A DNA stretch of 64,000 nucleotides, from assembly GCF_023008165.1 (NCBI RefSeq), contig NZ_JAKQZA010000004.1:186001-250000 (forward strand), given 5' to 3'. The stretch is from Kordiimonas laminariae. GTDB taxonomy: Bacteria > Pseudomonadota > Alphaproteobacteria > Sphingomonadales > Kordiimonadaceae. Position numbers and translations under genes: made by a program. The notes beneath the pieces are model-generated. The model was given only the letters and a program-made list of their open reading frames with translations. It was not told the DNA's origin and made no database searches. Below, piece after piece: positions 17,364 to 25,922 of this stretch. Each line of letters begins with the position of its first letter. The stretch's first letter is position 1.

Positions 17364-18584
17364 ATGAATAGCTCTGAAAATAGCTCGGTCAGCGGTAATG
17401 ATCGTGACCAGGAGTTGGTTGCAGGCGTAAAAGCCGCAAAAATCCTTATTATTGATGATATGGCACTGATGAGAAAAATCATCGGTGTCTGCCTTACTCG
17501 CGGAGGGTATGAGAACCTTCTTTATGCGGAAGATGGTGAAGAAGCTCTTCAAATGGTGGAAGAGCATAATCCAGATATCCTTATTCTCGATTTGAATATG
17601 CCGAAGGTGAATGGCTATGAAGTATGCCATGCACTTCGAGCAAATGAGAAATATAAAAGCCTACCAATTCTAGTGCAGTCTGCTTCTGAAACTGATGAAG
17701 AGAGAGTGCAGGTTTTTGCTTCTGGTGCTACAGACTTCGTTTCCAAACCTATCAACCAGCCAGAATTGCTTGCACGAGTGCAAATGCATCTCGAGAATAA
17801 GTTAATGATCCATAGCCTTTCAGATTTCCGAAAACGCATGGAAACAGAATTGGTTATGGCACGCGAAATGCAGCAATCTTTGCTGCCTGAACGGCCTGTT
17901 ATCAAAGAAATTGAAAAACGTACCAACGCCACAATTGAGAGCTTTTATCGAGCTTCTTTTGAATTGGGCGGCGATCTTTGGGGATGTTGGGAACTGCCCG
18001 ATAATAAAATTGGCATCTATGTTCTCGATATTACAGGACACGGTGTGGGCTCGGCTCTTAATACCTTCAGGGTGCATGCTACAATGGCGCGTTTCAAACG
18101 CTCAAAGAATGATCCTGCTGCCTTTTTAACTGATTTGAACCGCGTTCTGCAGCCAAGTTTCCCGCTGGGGCAGTTTGCGACCATGTTTTACGGCGTGCTT
18201 GATTGTGCCACTCATGAATTGACGTATGCAGGCGCAGGTGCGCCAAGACCAATGGTTATATCTGGTGATGATGTTCGTTTGCTGGACAGTAGCGGTTACC
18301 CGGTTGGGATTGCGCGGAAGCCTGAATATGTAAATCTCAAAGATAAACTGCTGCCCGGCGAAAGTCTTTTCTGTTATTCAGATGTGCTAGTTGAGGCTCC
18401 TCAGGAGGAGGGCGGCTTCCTAGGTGAAGAAGGATTGGTTTCCTGGGTTAAAGAACTTTCTAAGGAAGTTGAACGACCTAAATTGGTGTCACGTTTGCTC
18501 AAACGTTTCTTTTCTGTTCAATCTGATTTGCTACCTGATGATTTAACAGCGGTGGCGATACACAGAAAGGATGTTGATGAATAG
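17364..18584 (+). CDS. Response regulator with PP2C (SpoIIE/RsbU-type) phosphatase domain
   Basis: The 406-residue protein joins a receiver domain (D31-D32, phosphoacceptor D76, K in S-K-P-I), a short coiled coil (about 145-180, ending M-Q-Q-S-L-L-P), and a PP2C-type serine phosphatase domain with metal aspartates in G-G-D-L, D-I-T-G-H-G, Y-S-D and P-D-D-L-T. The expected role is phosphorylation-controlled dephosphorylation of the STAS antagonist. I choose ATG 17364 because GGTAAG lies five bases upstream; a GTG six bases earlier is possible. CheA is an obvious candidate phosphodonor, by context only. Confidence 0.88.
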   Translation: MNSSENSSVSGNDRDQELVAGVKAAKILIIDDMALMRKIIGVCLTRGGYENLLYAEDGEEALQMVEEHNPDILILDLNMPKVNGYEVCHALRANEKYKSLPILVQSASETDEERVQVFASGATDFVSKPINQPELLARVQMHLENKLMIHSLSDFRKRMETELVMAREMQQSLLPERPVIKEIEKRTNATIESFYRASFELGGDLWGCWELPDNKIGIYVLDITGHGVGSALNTFRVHATMARFKRSKNDPAAFLTDLNRVLQPSFPLGQFATMFYGVLDCATHELTYAGAGAPRPMVISGDDVRLLDSSGYPVGIARKPEYVNLKDKLLPGESLFCYSDVLVEAPQEEGGFLGEEGLVSWVKELSKEVERPKLVSRLLKRFFSVQSDLLPDDLTAVAIHRKDVDE

Positions 18585-19488
18585 TTTGGGGGTCACTAGC
18601 CGTAAGCCTTCTGTTGCGTTCTTCTCTAGTGTCGAGGGGGACTTTACGGAACTTTCTGCTGAGCTTAATGTGGATAAGTATCAGGTTATCGAGATATCTG
18701 ATCTTATCGAACTGAAAAAAGTTGCTCATGATAAATCCTGCAATTTGAGCGCTCTGGTTTTCTCAACAGCCCAAGGGATTGAGGAAGCGGAAAAGATTAT
18801 TGAGCAGCTGGACCTCAATTATATGGAAATTGGTGGGCCTGTTATTGCTGCCGTAAGAGAAGAAGAGCAGCAAAATGAAGAGGCTCTTTTAAATCTGGGG
18901 GTTACAAAGGTGTTCCAGCGCAGGCTGGGTATTGAAGCTCTCAATCTAGTACTTTCCATTGAGATCGATGAATTCGAACGCATTTGTAAATTGCGAGAAG
19001 AGCTGCAGCGCCGTGCCTCTGCTATTGGGCAAATTGTTGATGGCACTTTCCGGTTTAAAACCCGCCGTGAAGCACAGAATTTGGCAACGATGCTTTCGCT
19101 TACCTGCCCGAATCCTATGCCTATTGCGATAGGCCTAACGGAATTGTTGATCAATAGCGTTGAACATGGCTGCTTAGGTATTGGGCACGATGAAAAAGGT
19201 GCACTTATTGAAACAGGCACATTGGCGGACGAAATTGATCGCCGCCGAGCCAGCCCAGAATATTGTGATAAATGCGTTGTTGTTAAGTTCGAGCGTAAGC
19301 AGAATTGTTTGATTTTTGACGTGTCGGATGATGGTGACGGGTTTGATTACAAATCCTATATCGCGGCTGATAAAGGGCACCTTAAAAAGCATGGACGCGG
19401 TATTATGATGGCTAAGGGCTGCTTTGAAGAACTGGAATATTTTGGTAACGGAAATCGTGTGCGCGCAGTACACCGTTTTGGGTATTAA
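18577..19488 (+). CDS. Pseudo-receiver plus HATPase (RsbW-like) regulatory kinase
   Basis: About 303 residues. The first ~130 look like a receiver fold in which the acidic pair, phosphoacceptor (S in L-V-F-S) and lysine are all replaced, so it should not be phosphorylated. A linker leads to a GHKL ATPase with N box E-L-L-I-N-S-V-E-H-G, G1 box D-D-G-D-G-F-D and G2 box H-G-R-G-I-M-M. This fits an anti-sigma-type serine kinase acting on the STAS protein. ATG 18577 is chosen because AAGG lies six bases upstream; it overlaps the phosphatase gene by 8 bp. Its stop shares the TTAA tetranucleotide with the stop of the convergent LysR gene. Confidence 0.82.
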   Translation: MNSLGVTSRKPSVAFFSSVEGDFTELSAELNVDKYQVIEISDLIELKKVAHDKSCNLSALVFSTAQGIEEAEKIIEQLDLNYMEIGGPVIAAVREEEQQNEEALLNLGVTKVFQRRLGIEALNLVLSIEIDEFERICKLREELQRRASAIGQIVDGTFRFKTRREAQNLATMLSLTCPNPMPIAIGLTELLINSVEHGCLGIGHDEKGALIETGTLADEIDRRRASPEYCDKCVVVKFERKQNCLIFDVSDDGDGFDYKSYIAADKGHLKKHGRGIMMAKGCFEELEYFGNGNRVRAVHRFGY

Positions 19489-20378
19489 TCCCCTGAAAAT
19501 TTATGCTTGTCTCGTTGAAGTTCCTCTGCAATGAAATCATAAACTGCTCTTATCCTTGCGCTCCGGCGTAGATCAGAGTGGCAAACCAGCCAAATATCAG
19601 CATTAAATACTACAAAACCATCAAACAAACGCACTAAATTGGGGTCATCATGGGCGACAAACCAACTGCATGCCCCAACCCCTAATCCTTTTTGAACAGC
19701 AGCTGATAAGGCAACAAGGCTATTTGCGCGAATAGCGGGGGTAAGAGCAGGGCGATCCGTTGCAACTCTGCCCTTGCTTGTGCGAGCCATAATAAATTCA
19801 TCTGGCATGATGTTTTCGTGATGCTTCAGGTCACTCAAAACCTCTGGCTTACCGTGCTCAGCAATATAGTCTTTGCTGGCATAATAACTGTAATTCAGTG
19901 TGACTGTTTTTTTGGCGATCAGATCATTTTGCTGCGGCCGGAACATACGGAGCGCGATATCTGCTTCTCTGCGTAAAAGATCTGTCGCTTCATTATCAAT
20001 TTTAATTTCAATGGATATACCCGGATACGCTTTCCTGAGTTTCTTTGCTGTTTTCAAAAGCCACTCAACGCCAATAATTTCAATGCAGGAAATGACGACG
20101 GTGCCCTTAAGGCTGCTATCATGGCCGGTAATTAGCCGCTCTGCTGCATGTATGTCATCTCGCATATGTCTGGCGTGCTCAATAAGCTCTTCGCCAAGTG
20201 CTGTCAGTTCAAGGCCATTCCGATTTCGTGCAAATAGATCGGCAGTGGAGTTTTCTTCCAGCGTGGCCAGCCTTCTTGATAGAGTGGGTTGGCTTACTTT
20301 CAATTTTCTGGCCGCAGCCGAGAGGCTGCCTTCTTCTGCGATTGCCAGAAAATATTTCAGATCATCCCAGTTTAACAT
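19485..20378 (-). CDS. LysR-family transcriptional regulator
   Basis: About 297 residues: an N-terminal winged helix-turn-helix (F-L-A-I-A-E-E-G-S-L-S-A-A-A-R-K-L, then Q-P-T-L-S-R-R-L) and a C-terminal effector-binding domain. ATG at 20378 is chosen because GGCGGGAAAC precedes it and the DNA-binding domain begins right there; an upstream ATG at 20411 would add 11 residues reaching into the likely operator. It is divergent from the TPR/MAPEG pair and probably regulates it and itself. The 3' end overlaps the convergent kinase gene by four bases. Confidence 0.9.
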   Translation of the reverse strand: MLNWDDLKYFLAIAEEGSLSAAARKLKVSQPTLSRRLATLEENSTADLFARNRNGLELTALGEELIEHARHMRDDIHAAERLITGHDSSLKGTVVISCIEIIGVEWLLKTAKKLRKAYPGISIEIKIDNEATDLLRREADIALRMFRPQQNDLIAKKTVTLNYSYYASKDYIAEHGKPEVLSDLKHHENIMPDEFIMARTSKGRVATDRPALTPAIRANSLVALSAAVQKGLGVGACSWFVAHDDPNLVRLFDGFVVFNADIWLVCHSDLRRSARIRAVYDFIAEELQRDKHKFSGD

Positions 20379-20405
20379 GTTTCCCGCCTTTGAAATTTTA
20401 TATCT

Positions 20406-20419
20406 ATTCAAAAATGAAT
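20406..20419. promoter_or_regulatory. Candidate LysR operator (ATTCA-N4-TGAAT)
   Basis: A perfect dyad ATTCA-AAAA-TGAAT lies 28 bp before the LysR start and about 105 bp before the TPR gene. Position and symmetry suit autoregulation by a LysR protein. The surrounding DNA is AT-rich, so chance is possible. Confidence 0.4.
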
Positions 20420-20523
20420 ATTTAATATTATAATTTCAACAGTTTTATTCACAAATGTTGATATTATTTTTGTTCTGTCACTCGCATCTCCCCATTCGCG
20501 AGTTTGTAAGGCAGGAGAGAAAA

Positions 20524-21003
20524 ATGAATACCACCCTTAAATCTATCTTGGTTGCAACATCGCTAGTTCTATCATTTGGCGCCGTTGCTGCTGATAACAT
20601 TAAAACGTTACATATTCGGGAAAATCATCAGTTCTCAAAGGGGCAAAATGCCCTTCAGGCTGGTGAATTAACTAAAGCACGGAGTTATTTTAAGCGTGCG
20701 CTTAGGTCCAACTTGGCCCTGAACTATCAGGTTGCGGCCTATAATAATCTTTGTGCCATTGGATATGCGACAGGTAGCCATGATGAAGCACTGAAGGCTT
20801 GTATAAATGTGTTAAAGCTTGACCGTAATTTTTGGCAGGCCCATGTAAATATGGGCAATATCTACAAAGCAGCAGGTGATTTGGAAGCGGCGGAAACGGC
20901 TTATAAATCAGCACATGCTATTAATCCAACTAGTCAGACTATACAAACCGCCCTATCTTCCCTTCAAGATACTCGAACAAAACAGTTTTCGGAGAATAGA
21001 TAA
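20524..21003 (+). CDS. Exported small TPR protein
   Basis: A 159-residue protein with a clear signal peptide (about residues 1-23, ending A-V-A-A) and about three tetratricopeptide repeats (around 35-140) containing two cysteines. ATG 20524 is chosen because GGCAGGAGAG precedes it; the upstream in-frame ATG at 20455 would place 23 unlikely residues before the signal. Its stop TAA touches the next ATG, so it is coupled to the MAPEG gene. The function is unknown; TPRs suggest protein contacts in the periplasm. Confidence 0.8.
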   Translation: MNTTLKSILVATSLVLSFGAVAADNIKTLHIRENHQFSKGQNALQAGELTKARSYFKRALRSNLALNYQVAAYNNLCAIGYATGSHDEALKACINVLKLDRNFWQAHVNMGNIYKAAGDLEAAETAYKSAHAINPTSQTIQTALSSLQDTRTKQFSENR

Positions 21004-21408
21004 ATGACTGAGGCTCTCTTTTACCCTATGGCTGCGCAGGCCTTTCTGATTTTTGCAGTCGTCATTCTTCTGGCAAAACGGCGCTTTACCGCTATTGCCA
21101 GACAAGAAAGTGATTTGAAATATTTCAAGTTCTTTCAGGGTTCTGGAGAGCCTGAACATGTAACTGCTGTACAGCGTAATATGATCAACCAGTTTGAAAT
21201 GCCGATGCTGTTTTTCTTCGGTTGTTTGGCGGCAACGGTTTTTGGACGTGTTGATGATGTGTTGTGGGCAGCAAGCTGGGTATATGTTGGGCTGCGCGGC
21301 CTTCACGTAATGGTCCATGCAGGCTCTAATAACGTGAAGCTCAGAGCCCTTGTATGGATGCTTAGTAACTTTGCTTTGCTATTCTTCTGGGTTTGGATGG
21401 TGCTTTAG
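21004..21408 (+). CDS. MAPEG-family membrane protein
   Basis: 134 residues with about four hydrophobic helices. The MAPEG signature is seen as A-V-Q-R-N-M-I-N-Q-F-E-M-P (about 58-70), giving the N-x-x-[EQ]-x-x-P pattern of glutathione-dependent or eicosanoid-type enzymes, and R-x-x-H-V near the end. Bacterial members are mostly uncharacterised, so substrate is unknown. It starts immediately after the TPR gene. The last codon region overlaps the convergent HMG-CoA lyase gene by TTAG. Confidence 0.8.
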   Translation: MTEALFYPMAAQAFLIFAVVILLAKRRFTAIARQESDLKYFKFFQGSGEPEHVTAVQRNMINQFEMPMLFFFGCLAATVFGRVDDVLWAASWVYVGLRGLHVMVHAGSNNVKLRALVWMLSNFALLFFWVWMVL

Positions 21409-22325
21409 GCTTGAGGGACAGGGAAGCCACCTGCCTGAGAAACTGCTGATGGAGCAGGGCGTCCCAGGATGGTTTCAATCCATTTTGCCAGCTCAATCAC
21501 CTTATCCAGTTCAATACCTGTTTGAACACCGGATTGGGATAGAAGATACAGTAAATCTTCTGTCCCGATATTACCTGTAGCGCGCGGTGCAAACGGACAC
21601 CCGCCAAGACCCGCAACAGAGCTATCAAGCACGGTGGCACCGCCTTTGTAGGCTGCCCATGCATTAGCTATCCCCGTGTTGCGTGTATTGTGGAAGTGGG
21701 CTCTGAGCGGAATGTGCGGCACTGCATCTTTGATGCTTGCGAGTATATCTTCCACCTGATTTGGTATGCCTACGCCGATTGTATCAGCAATAGCGATTTC
21801 GCGTGGTTCAAACTCTGCGAGCTCTTTGGCCATATCGAGTACCGTGGAAGCTTGAACCTTACCTTCAAAAGGGCAGCCAAAGGCTGTAGAAACTGTAACC
21901 TGTGCACCAACGCCATCATTTTTTGCAAGCTTCATAATGGCGCCAGCTTCCTGAATAGTTTCAGCGCGGTTTTGCCCTTGGTTCTTTTGTCCGAATGTAT
22001 CTGACGCTGTCACTACACAGCCTACTTCATCAACGCCGCGTTTGTTGCCTTCACGTGTTGCGAGGGCGCGAAGATAGCCTCGTTTGTTAAGTACGAGGCC
22101 GATGTATTCGATATCAGGGTTATCAGGGAGATCGGCAATAACAGCTTCAGCGTCCGCCATTTGGGGAACAAGTTTTGGATGTACAAAGCTTGCTACTTCA
22201 AGTCGGCGGATACCTGCATCAACCGCTTTGTTGATGAGGTTTACTTTATGCTCGGTAGAAAAATGAACTTTTTCGTTTTGCAAGCCATCACGAGCGCCAA
22301 CTTCAACAATTTCAATGGTTTTCAT
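21405..22325 (-). CDS. mvaB: Hydroxymethylglutaryl-CoA lyase
   Basis: 306 residues forming a DRE-TIM barrel: V-G-A-R-D-G-L-Q-N-E near the N-terminus, G-C-P-F-E-G in the middle and the active-site cysteine loop G-L-G-G-C-P-F-A-P-R-A-T-G-N near residue 260. It splits HMG-CoA to acetoacetate and acetyl-CoA, the last step of leucine breakdown. ATG 22325 is chosen for the AAGGA site upstream and because the family begins there. Other leucine-pathway genes are not adjacent; acyl-CoA dehydrogenases lie elsewhere in the window. Confidence 0.92.
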   Translation of the reverse strand: MKTIEIVEVGARDGLQNEKVHFSTEHKVNLINKAVDAGIRRLEVASFVHPKLVPQMADAEAVIADLPDNPDIEYIGLVLNKRGYLRALATREGNKRGVDEVGCVVTASDTFGQKNQGQNRAETIQEAGAIMKLAKNDGVGAQVTVSTAFGCPFEGKVQASTVLDMAKELAEFEPREIAIADTIGVGIPNQVEDILASIKDAVPHIPLRAHFHNTRNTGIANAWAAYKGGATVLDSSVAGLGGCPFAPRATGNIGTEDLLYLLSQSGVQTGIELDKVIELAKWIETILGRPAPSAVSQAGGFPVPQA

Positions 22326-22443
22326 ACTGACAATCCTTTTAACAACATGGCCTTTCCCTACCATAAAATTTAATTTTCAGAAATATTTCGAAAAAAAATT
22401 GTAAGCTTTTTTTATAGTCGCTGACTTTAAGGGGGACACTTTA

Positions 22444-23907
22444 ATGGCGAGGAGCATTAAGTTGAAGTTTATAACTCGAGGTACGACAGCGAGCCTTTTG
22501 GCCTTTGCAGCGCTAACGCCTGTAACAGCCCAGGAGGCTCAACAACATAAGAAATTGCAGATGGAGCCATGCTTCGTCAGCGGAATTACCCGCGGAACCA
22601 AGTGTGGCACGATCGAACTGCCAGTGAACTATAACCAGCCAAATGGTGAGACAGTATCTATTCATGTTGCAATTGCGGAAGTACGCAACACGGAAAAAGA
22701 AGCTGATCCACTCTTTATTCTTGCAGGTGGCCCGGGGCAGGCTGCTGGAGAATATGGCGCGCTCGTAAAGCTGGCTTTTTCTGGTATCAGAGAAAAACGA
22801 GATATCGTAATGATCGATCAGCGCGGTACAGGCAAGTCATATGGCATGAACTGCGAGATGGATGAAAATGTTACTTCCATGGATGAAACGCTTGAGGAAC
22901 TTGGCAAGTGTCATGCGGGAATGAAGTTGGATACGCGACAATTCTCTATGGAAAATGTGCTCCGCGATATGGATACCATTCGTGAAGAACTAGGATACGA
23001 TAAAATCAACCTGTGGGGCGCTTCTTGGGGTACTCGTACGGCTGATGCGTATATCAAGCAATATCCGCAGCATGTGCGTAGCATGGTATTGGACGGCATT
23101 CTTCCATCTGATATAGCGCTCTTTGAAACTGCTCCCAAAAGTGCACAACGTGCGCTCGAGAAAATTATCGAAGAGTGTGAAGCTCAAAGTAGCTGCAATG
23201 AAGAGTTTCCAAATTTCCGGGCTCAGGTATTTGACCTGATGGAAAAGGCCGCGAATGGTGAACTGCACTATAAAGGGTTAAACCCGATTTCTGGCAAAAT
23301 GATTGATATGCAGGTTGAGCTTACAATGGCGGTTGAAAGCCTGCGGTCTGTTATGTACCGAGCTGATGGCACAACGCTGTTGCCATTCGTTGTAAATGAG
23401 GCTTCTAACGGAAACATTTTCCCAATGTTGTCCCCTCTCTTCGGCAGCGGCGGCGGTGGTATGTATATCGGGGCTACCCTTTCCATGCTTTGTGGCGATG
23501 AAGTTTCCCGCGTAACACCAGAAGAAGCGAAAGCGGCTGGTGAAGGTAGTTTTGCTAGAGATAGCTATTACGGCGTATGGTCTCAGATGTGTACCAAGTG
23601 GAATTATGAAGTGCCAACATGGGATTATAAAACTCCGGTAGATACAGATATCCCAACGCTGGTTCTCTCTGGTAACCTCGATCCAATCACACCTCCTGAG
23701 TTCGGTGACCACTATATGAAAGGTGTTTCAAACGGGCGCCATATTGTGGTTCAGGGAACTGGCCACAACGCGAGCTTTACTGCTTGTATGCCGGAACTTA
23801 TGACTGAATTTATAACCACTCTTGATGCGGAAGCGCTTGATACAAGCTGTCTGGATCATTTGAAGCGTATGCCGATTATCATCGGTGCAAACGGCAACGT
23901 GAAGTAG
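22444..23907 (+). CDS. Exported alpha/beta hydrolase, peptidase S33 (tripeptidyl aminopeptidase-like)
   Basis: 487 residues with a signal peptide (about 1-29, ending V-T-A-Q). The oxyanion motif G-G-P-G is at 95-98, nucleophile S194 in W-G-A-S-W-G, D413 in G-N-L-D-P-I-T-P and H441 in G-T-G-H-N, with a TAP-like C-terminal region. The family removes N-terminal residues or tripeptides or hydrolyses esters. GGGGGA precedes the ATG. Only 11 bp separate it from the ABC ATPase gene, so the three genes form an operon, which suggests the exporter and the hydrolase deal with one compound or stress. Confidence 0.85.
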   Translation: MARSIKLKFITRGTTASLLAFAALTPVTAQEAQQHKKLQMEPCFVSGITRGTKCGTIELPVNYNQPNGETVSIHVAIAEVRNTEKEADPLFILAGGPGQAAGEYGALVKLAFSGIREKRDIVMIDQRGTGKSYGMNCEMDENVTSMDETLEELGKCHAGMKLDTRQFSMENVLRDMDTIREELGYDKINLWGASWGTRTADAYIKQYPQHVRSMVLDGILPSDIALFETAPKSAQRALEKIIEECEAQSSCNEEFPNFRAQVFDLMEKAANGELHYKGLNPISGKMIDMQVELTMAVESLRSVMYRADGTTLLPFVVNEASNGNIFPMLSPLFGSGGGGMYIGATLSMLCGDEVSRVTPEEAKAAGEGSFARDSYYGVWSQMCTKWNYEVPTWDYKTPVDTDIPTLVLSGNLDPITPPEFGDHYMKGVSNGRHIVVQGTGHNASFTACMPELMTEFITTLDAEALDTSCLDHLKRMPIIIGANGNVK

Positions 23908-23918
23908 GGGGAAGACTT

Positions 23919-24662
23919 ATGATTTCTGTTGAAAATATTTCTAAATCCTACGGTGACGTACAAGCTGTGAAAGGCATGACGTTTCAAGCGCAGGATGCTC
24001 AGATAACTACACTGTTAGGGGCGAATGGTTCAGGTAAAACAACTACACTTCGTTCTATTTCAGGTTTGTTGAAGCAGGACGGTGGTGCCGTGAAAGTAGA
24101 TGGTATTGATGTAAAGCAAGATACCATTGCAGCACAAAGACGCCTCGGTGTATTCCCTGATAGTTTTGGCCTTTATACACGCCTCACCACGCGTGAGCAT
24201 ATGGAATACTTTGCTGAGCTTCATGGTCTTCACGGTTCTGCATTAGACGCTGCTGTATCTGAAGTTTCCGAGCGTCTTAACCTTGAGGATATTCTGGACC
24301 GACGTACTGAAGGTTTCAGCCAAGGGCAGCGTATGAAGGTGGCTCTATCGCGGGCAATTATGCATAAACCACAGAATATTGTACTTGATGAACCAACACG
24401 TGGTCTGGATGTGATGAATATCCGCTTGCTGCGCCATATTCTTCAGGAACTTAAAGATGCTGGGCACTGTGTACTTCTTTCCAGCCACGTTATGGCAGAG
24501 GTAGAAATTCTTTCTGACCATGTGGTGATGATGGCCGACGGTGTTGTATGCGCCGAAGGTAGCCCTCTGGAACTGATTTCAAAATCAGGCCAGCCAAATC
24601 TTGAGGAAGCATTTGTTGTTCTAACAGGTCAAAAAGACCATCAGGAAAGGAATGTAGCATGA
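23919..24662 (+). CDS. ABC transporter ATP-binding protein, NatA-like
   Basis: 247 residues with Walker A G-A-N-G-S-G-K-T-T, signature F-S-Q-G-Q-R-M-K, Walker B I-V-L-D-E-P-T-R-G-L-D and the switch histidine in L-S-S-H-V-M. It powers the permease encoded next, whose start overlaps its stop as ATGA. The pair matches the NatAB type of Na+ or drug exporters; substrate is inferred from family only. Confidence 0.9.
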   Translation: MISVENISKSYGDVQAVKGMTFQAQDAQITTLLGANGSGKTTTLRSISGLLKQDGGAVKVDGIDVKQDTIAAQRRLGVFPDSFGLYTRLTTREHMEYFAELHGLHGSALDAAVSEVSERLNLEDILDRRTEGFSQGQRMKVALSRAIMHKPQNIVLDEPTRGLDVMNIRLLRHILQELKDAGHCVLLSSHVMAEVEILSDHVVMMADGVVCAEGSPLELISKSGQPNLEEAFVVLTGQKDHQERNVA

Positions 24663-25828
24663 TCGCTCAGGCCTTAGCAGTTTATAAAAAAGAGATGCGG
24701 GATATGTTGCGCGATCGTCGTATGTTGATCGCAGCCTTTTCCTTTGCCCTTCTTGGGCCAGCTTTTATGGGTTTTATTGCCTTCCTTACAAAGGAAGATG
24801 ATCCAGTTGAAGTGAAGATTACCGCTGCAGTTAGTTATATGGAACAAGCACCTGGTTTGGTTGCTTTTATGGAACGGGAAGGGCTTGTTGTTTCCCCATA
24901 TACTGGCGACAAAGTCGGTGAAGCCTTACCTGAGGGCGCTGATGCTCTTGTGATGTTACCATCAACATATGCTGAAGATTTGAAATCGGGTAATCCTGTT
25001 TCAGTTCAGGTGTTTACAGATGAAAGTTCACGTAAAGGACTTGAACGTGGCCGTACGATTATGGGCCTTGTTGAGGGATATAACAGTTATCTAACTGTTC
25101 ACCGGATGACAGCGCGCGGTATACCGACTTCGCTACTAACATCCGTGGTGCCTTCGCGTCATGATATCTCGGAAAAGCATCTGGCAGTGCAGTTGCTTGG
25201 TGATGGTTTGGCGATGATGTTTATTCTGGCAACATTCGTAGGCGGCTTATCTGTGGCTGTTGATACCCTTGCGGGGGAACGCGAGCGCCATAGCATGCAG
25301 CCACTATTAGCACAGCCTGTTACTTCTATGGCCGTTATACTTGGTAAACTTGGGATGGTGTCCAGCTTTAGTATCATTGGTACAGTGTTAATGGTGACAA
25401 CAACAATGACGACTATGTCATTCATCCCTGCGGAAATGTTACCTCTTTCCATCTACATTGATGCATCAACAATCACTCTTTTGCTGATGCAGCTTATTCC
25501 GTTTGCGATTTTCATTGCAGCTTGTCAGCTCTTTATCAGCATTCAGGTGAAGAGCTTCAAAGAAGGACAGAGTTATATCTCGATGTTCATGTTTGTGCCG
25601 ATGTTTGTGGCTTATCTTAAGATATATGGCAGTGCTAAACTGCCACCAGTTGCGAACTATTTCCCGGTGATGACTGATATGGAAAGCATTAGCAGCCTGT
25701 TGTTCACTGGTGAATTTGCAGCGACTAACTTCTTTATCTCAGTTGCAATTAGTGTTGTAGGAGCATTGGTGCTTACGTGGTTTACATCGCGTAAACTGCA
25801 GAGCGAAGTACTCTTGGACGCAGCGTAA
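24659..25828 (+). CDS. ABC transporter permease, NatB-like
   Basis: 389 residues with one N-terminal membrane helix (about 22-42), a large extracytoplasmic domain (about 43-175) and five or six C-terminal helices, the ABC-2 exporter layout. The N-terminus K-K-E-M-R-D-M-L-R-D-R-R is the usual coupling segment. Overlap with the ATPase gene is four bases. A strong terminator follows, closing the operon. Confidence 0.88.
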   Translation: MIAQALAVYKKEMRDMLRDRRMLIAAFSFALLGPAFMGFIAFLTKEDDPVEVKITAAVSYMEQAPGLVAFMEREGLVVSPYTGDKVGEALPEGADALVMLPSTYAEDLKSGNPVSVQVFTDESSRKGLERGRTIMGLVEGYNSYLTVHRMTARGIPTSLLTSVVPSRHDISEKHLAVQLLGDGLAMMFILATFVGGLSVAVDTLAGERERHSMQPLLAQPVTSMAVILGKLGMVSSFSIIGTVLMVTTTMTTMSFIPAEMLPLSIYIDASTITLLLMQLIPFAIFIAACQLFISIQVKSFKEGQSYISMFMFVPMFVAYLKIYGSAKLPPVANYFPVMTDMESISSLLFTGEFAATNFFISVAISVVGALVLTWFTSRKLQSEVLLDAA

Positions 25829-25835
25829 AATAATA

Positions 25836-25870
25836 AAAAGCCAGTTACCTGTTGTAGCTGGCTTTTCTTT
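25836..25870 (+). terminator. Rho-independent terminator of the hydrolase-ABC operon
   Basis: A stem of 13 pairs including one G-T wobble (25836-25848 with 25854-25866), five-base loop, ends in TTTTCTTTT. It lies just after the permease stop and separates the sigma factor gene. Confidence 0.9.
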
Positions 25871-25922
25871 TCTGGTAGATGCAGTTTTATATTCTATCAC
25901 TGCTTGGATGTGTATTTAAGAT

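Noticed and set aside
24666-24672. CTCAGGC beside the permease start codon (and a similar string at the end of the HMG-CoA lyase mRNA), complementary to the sRNA loop motif
   Set aside because: A seven- or eight-base match is expected by chance in 64 kb. No evidence of targeting.
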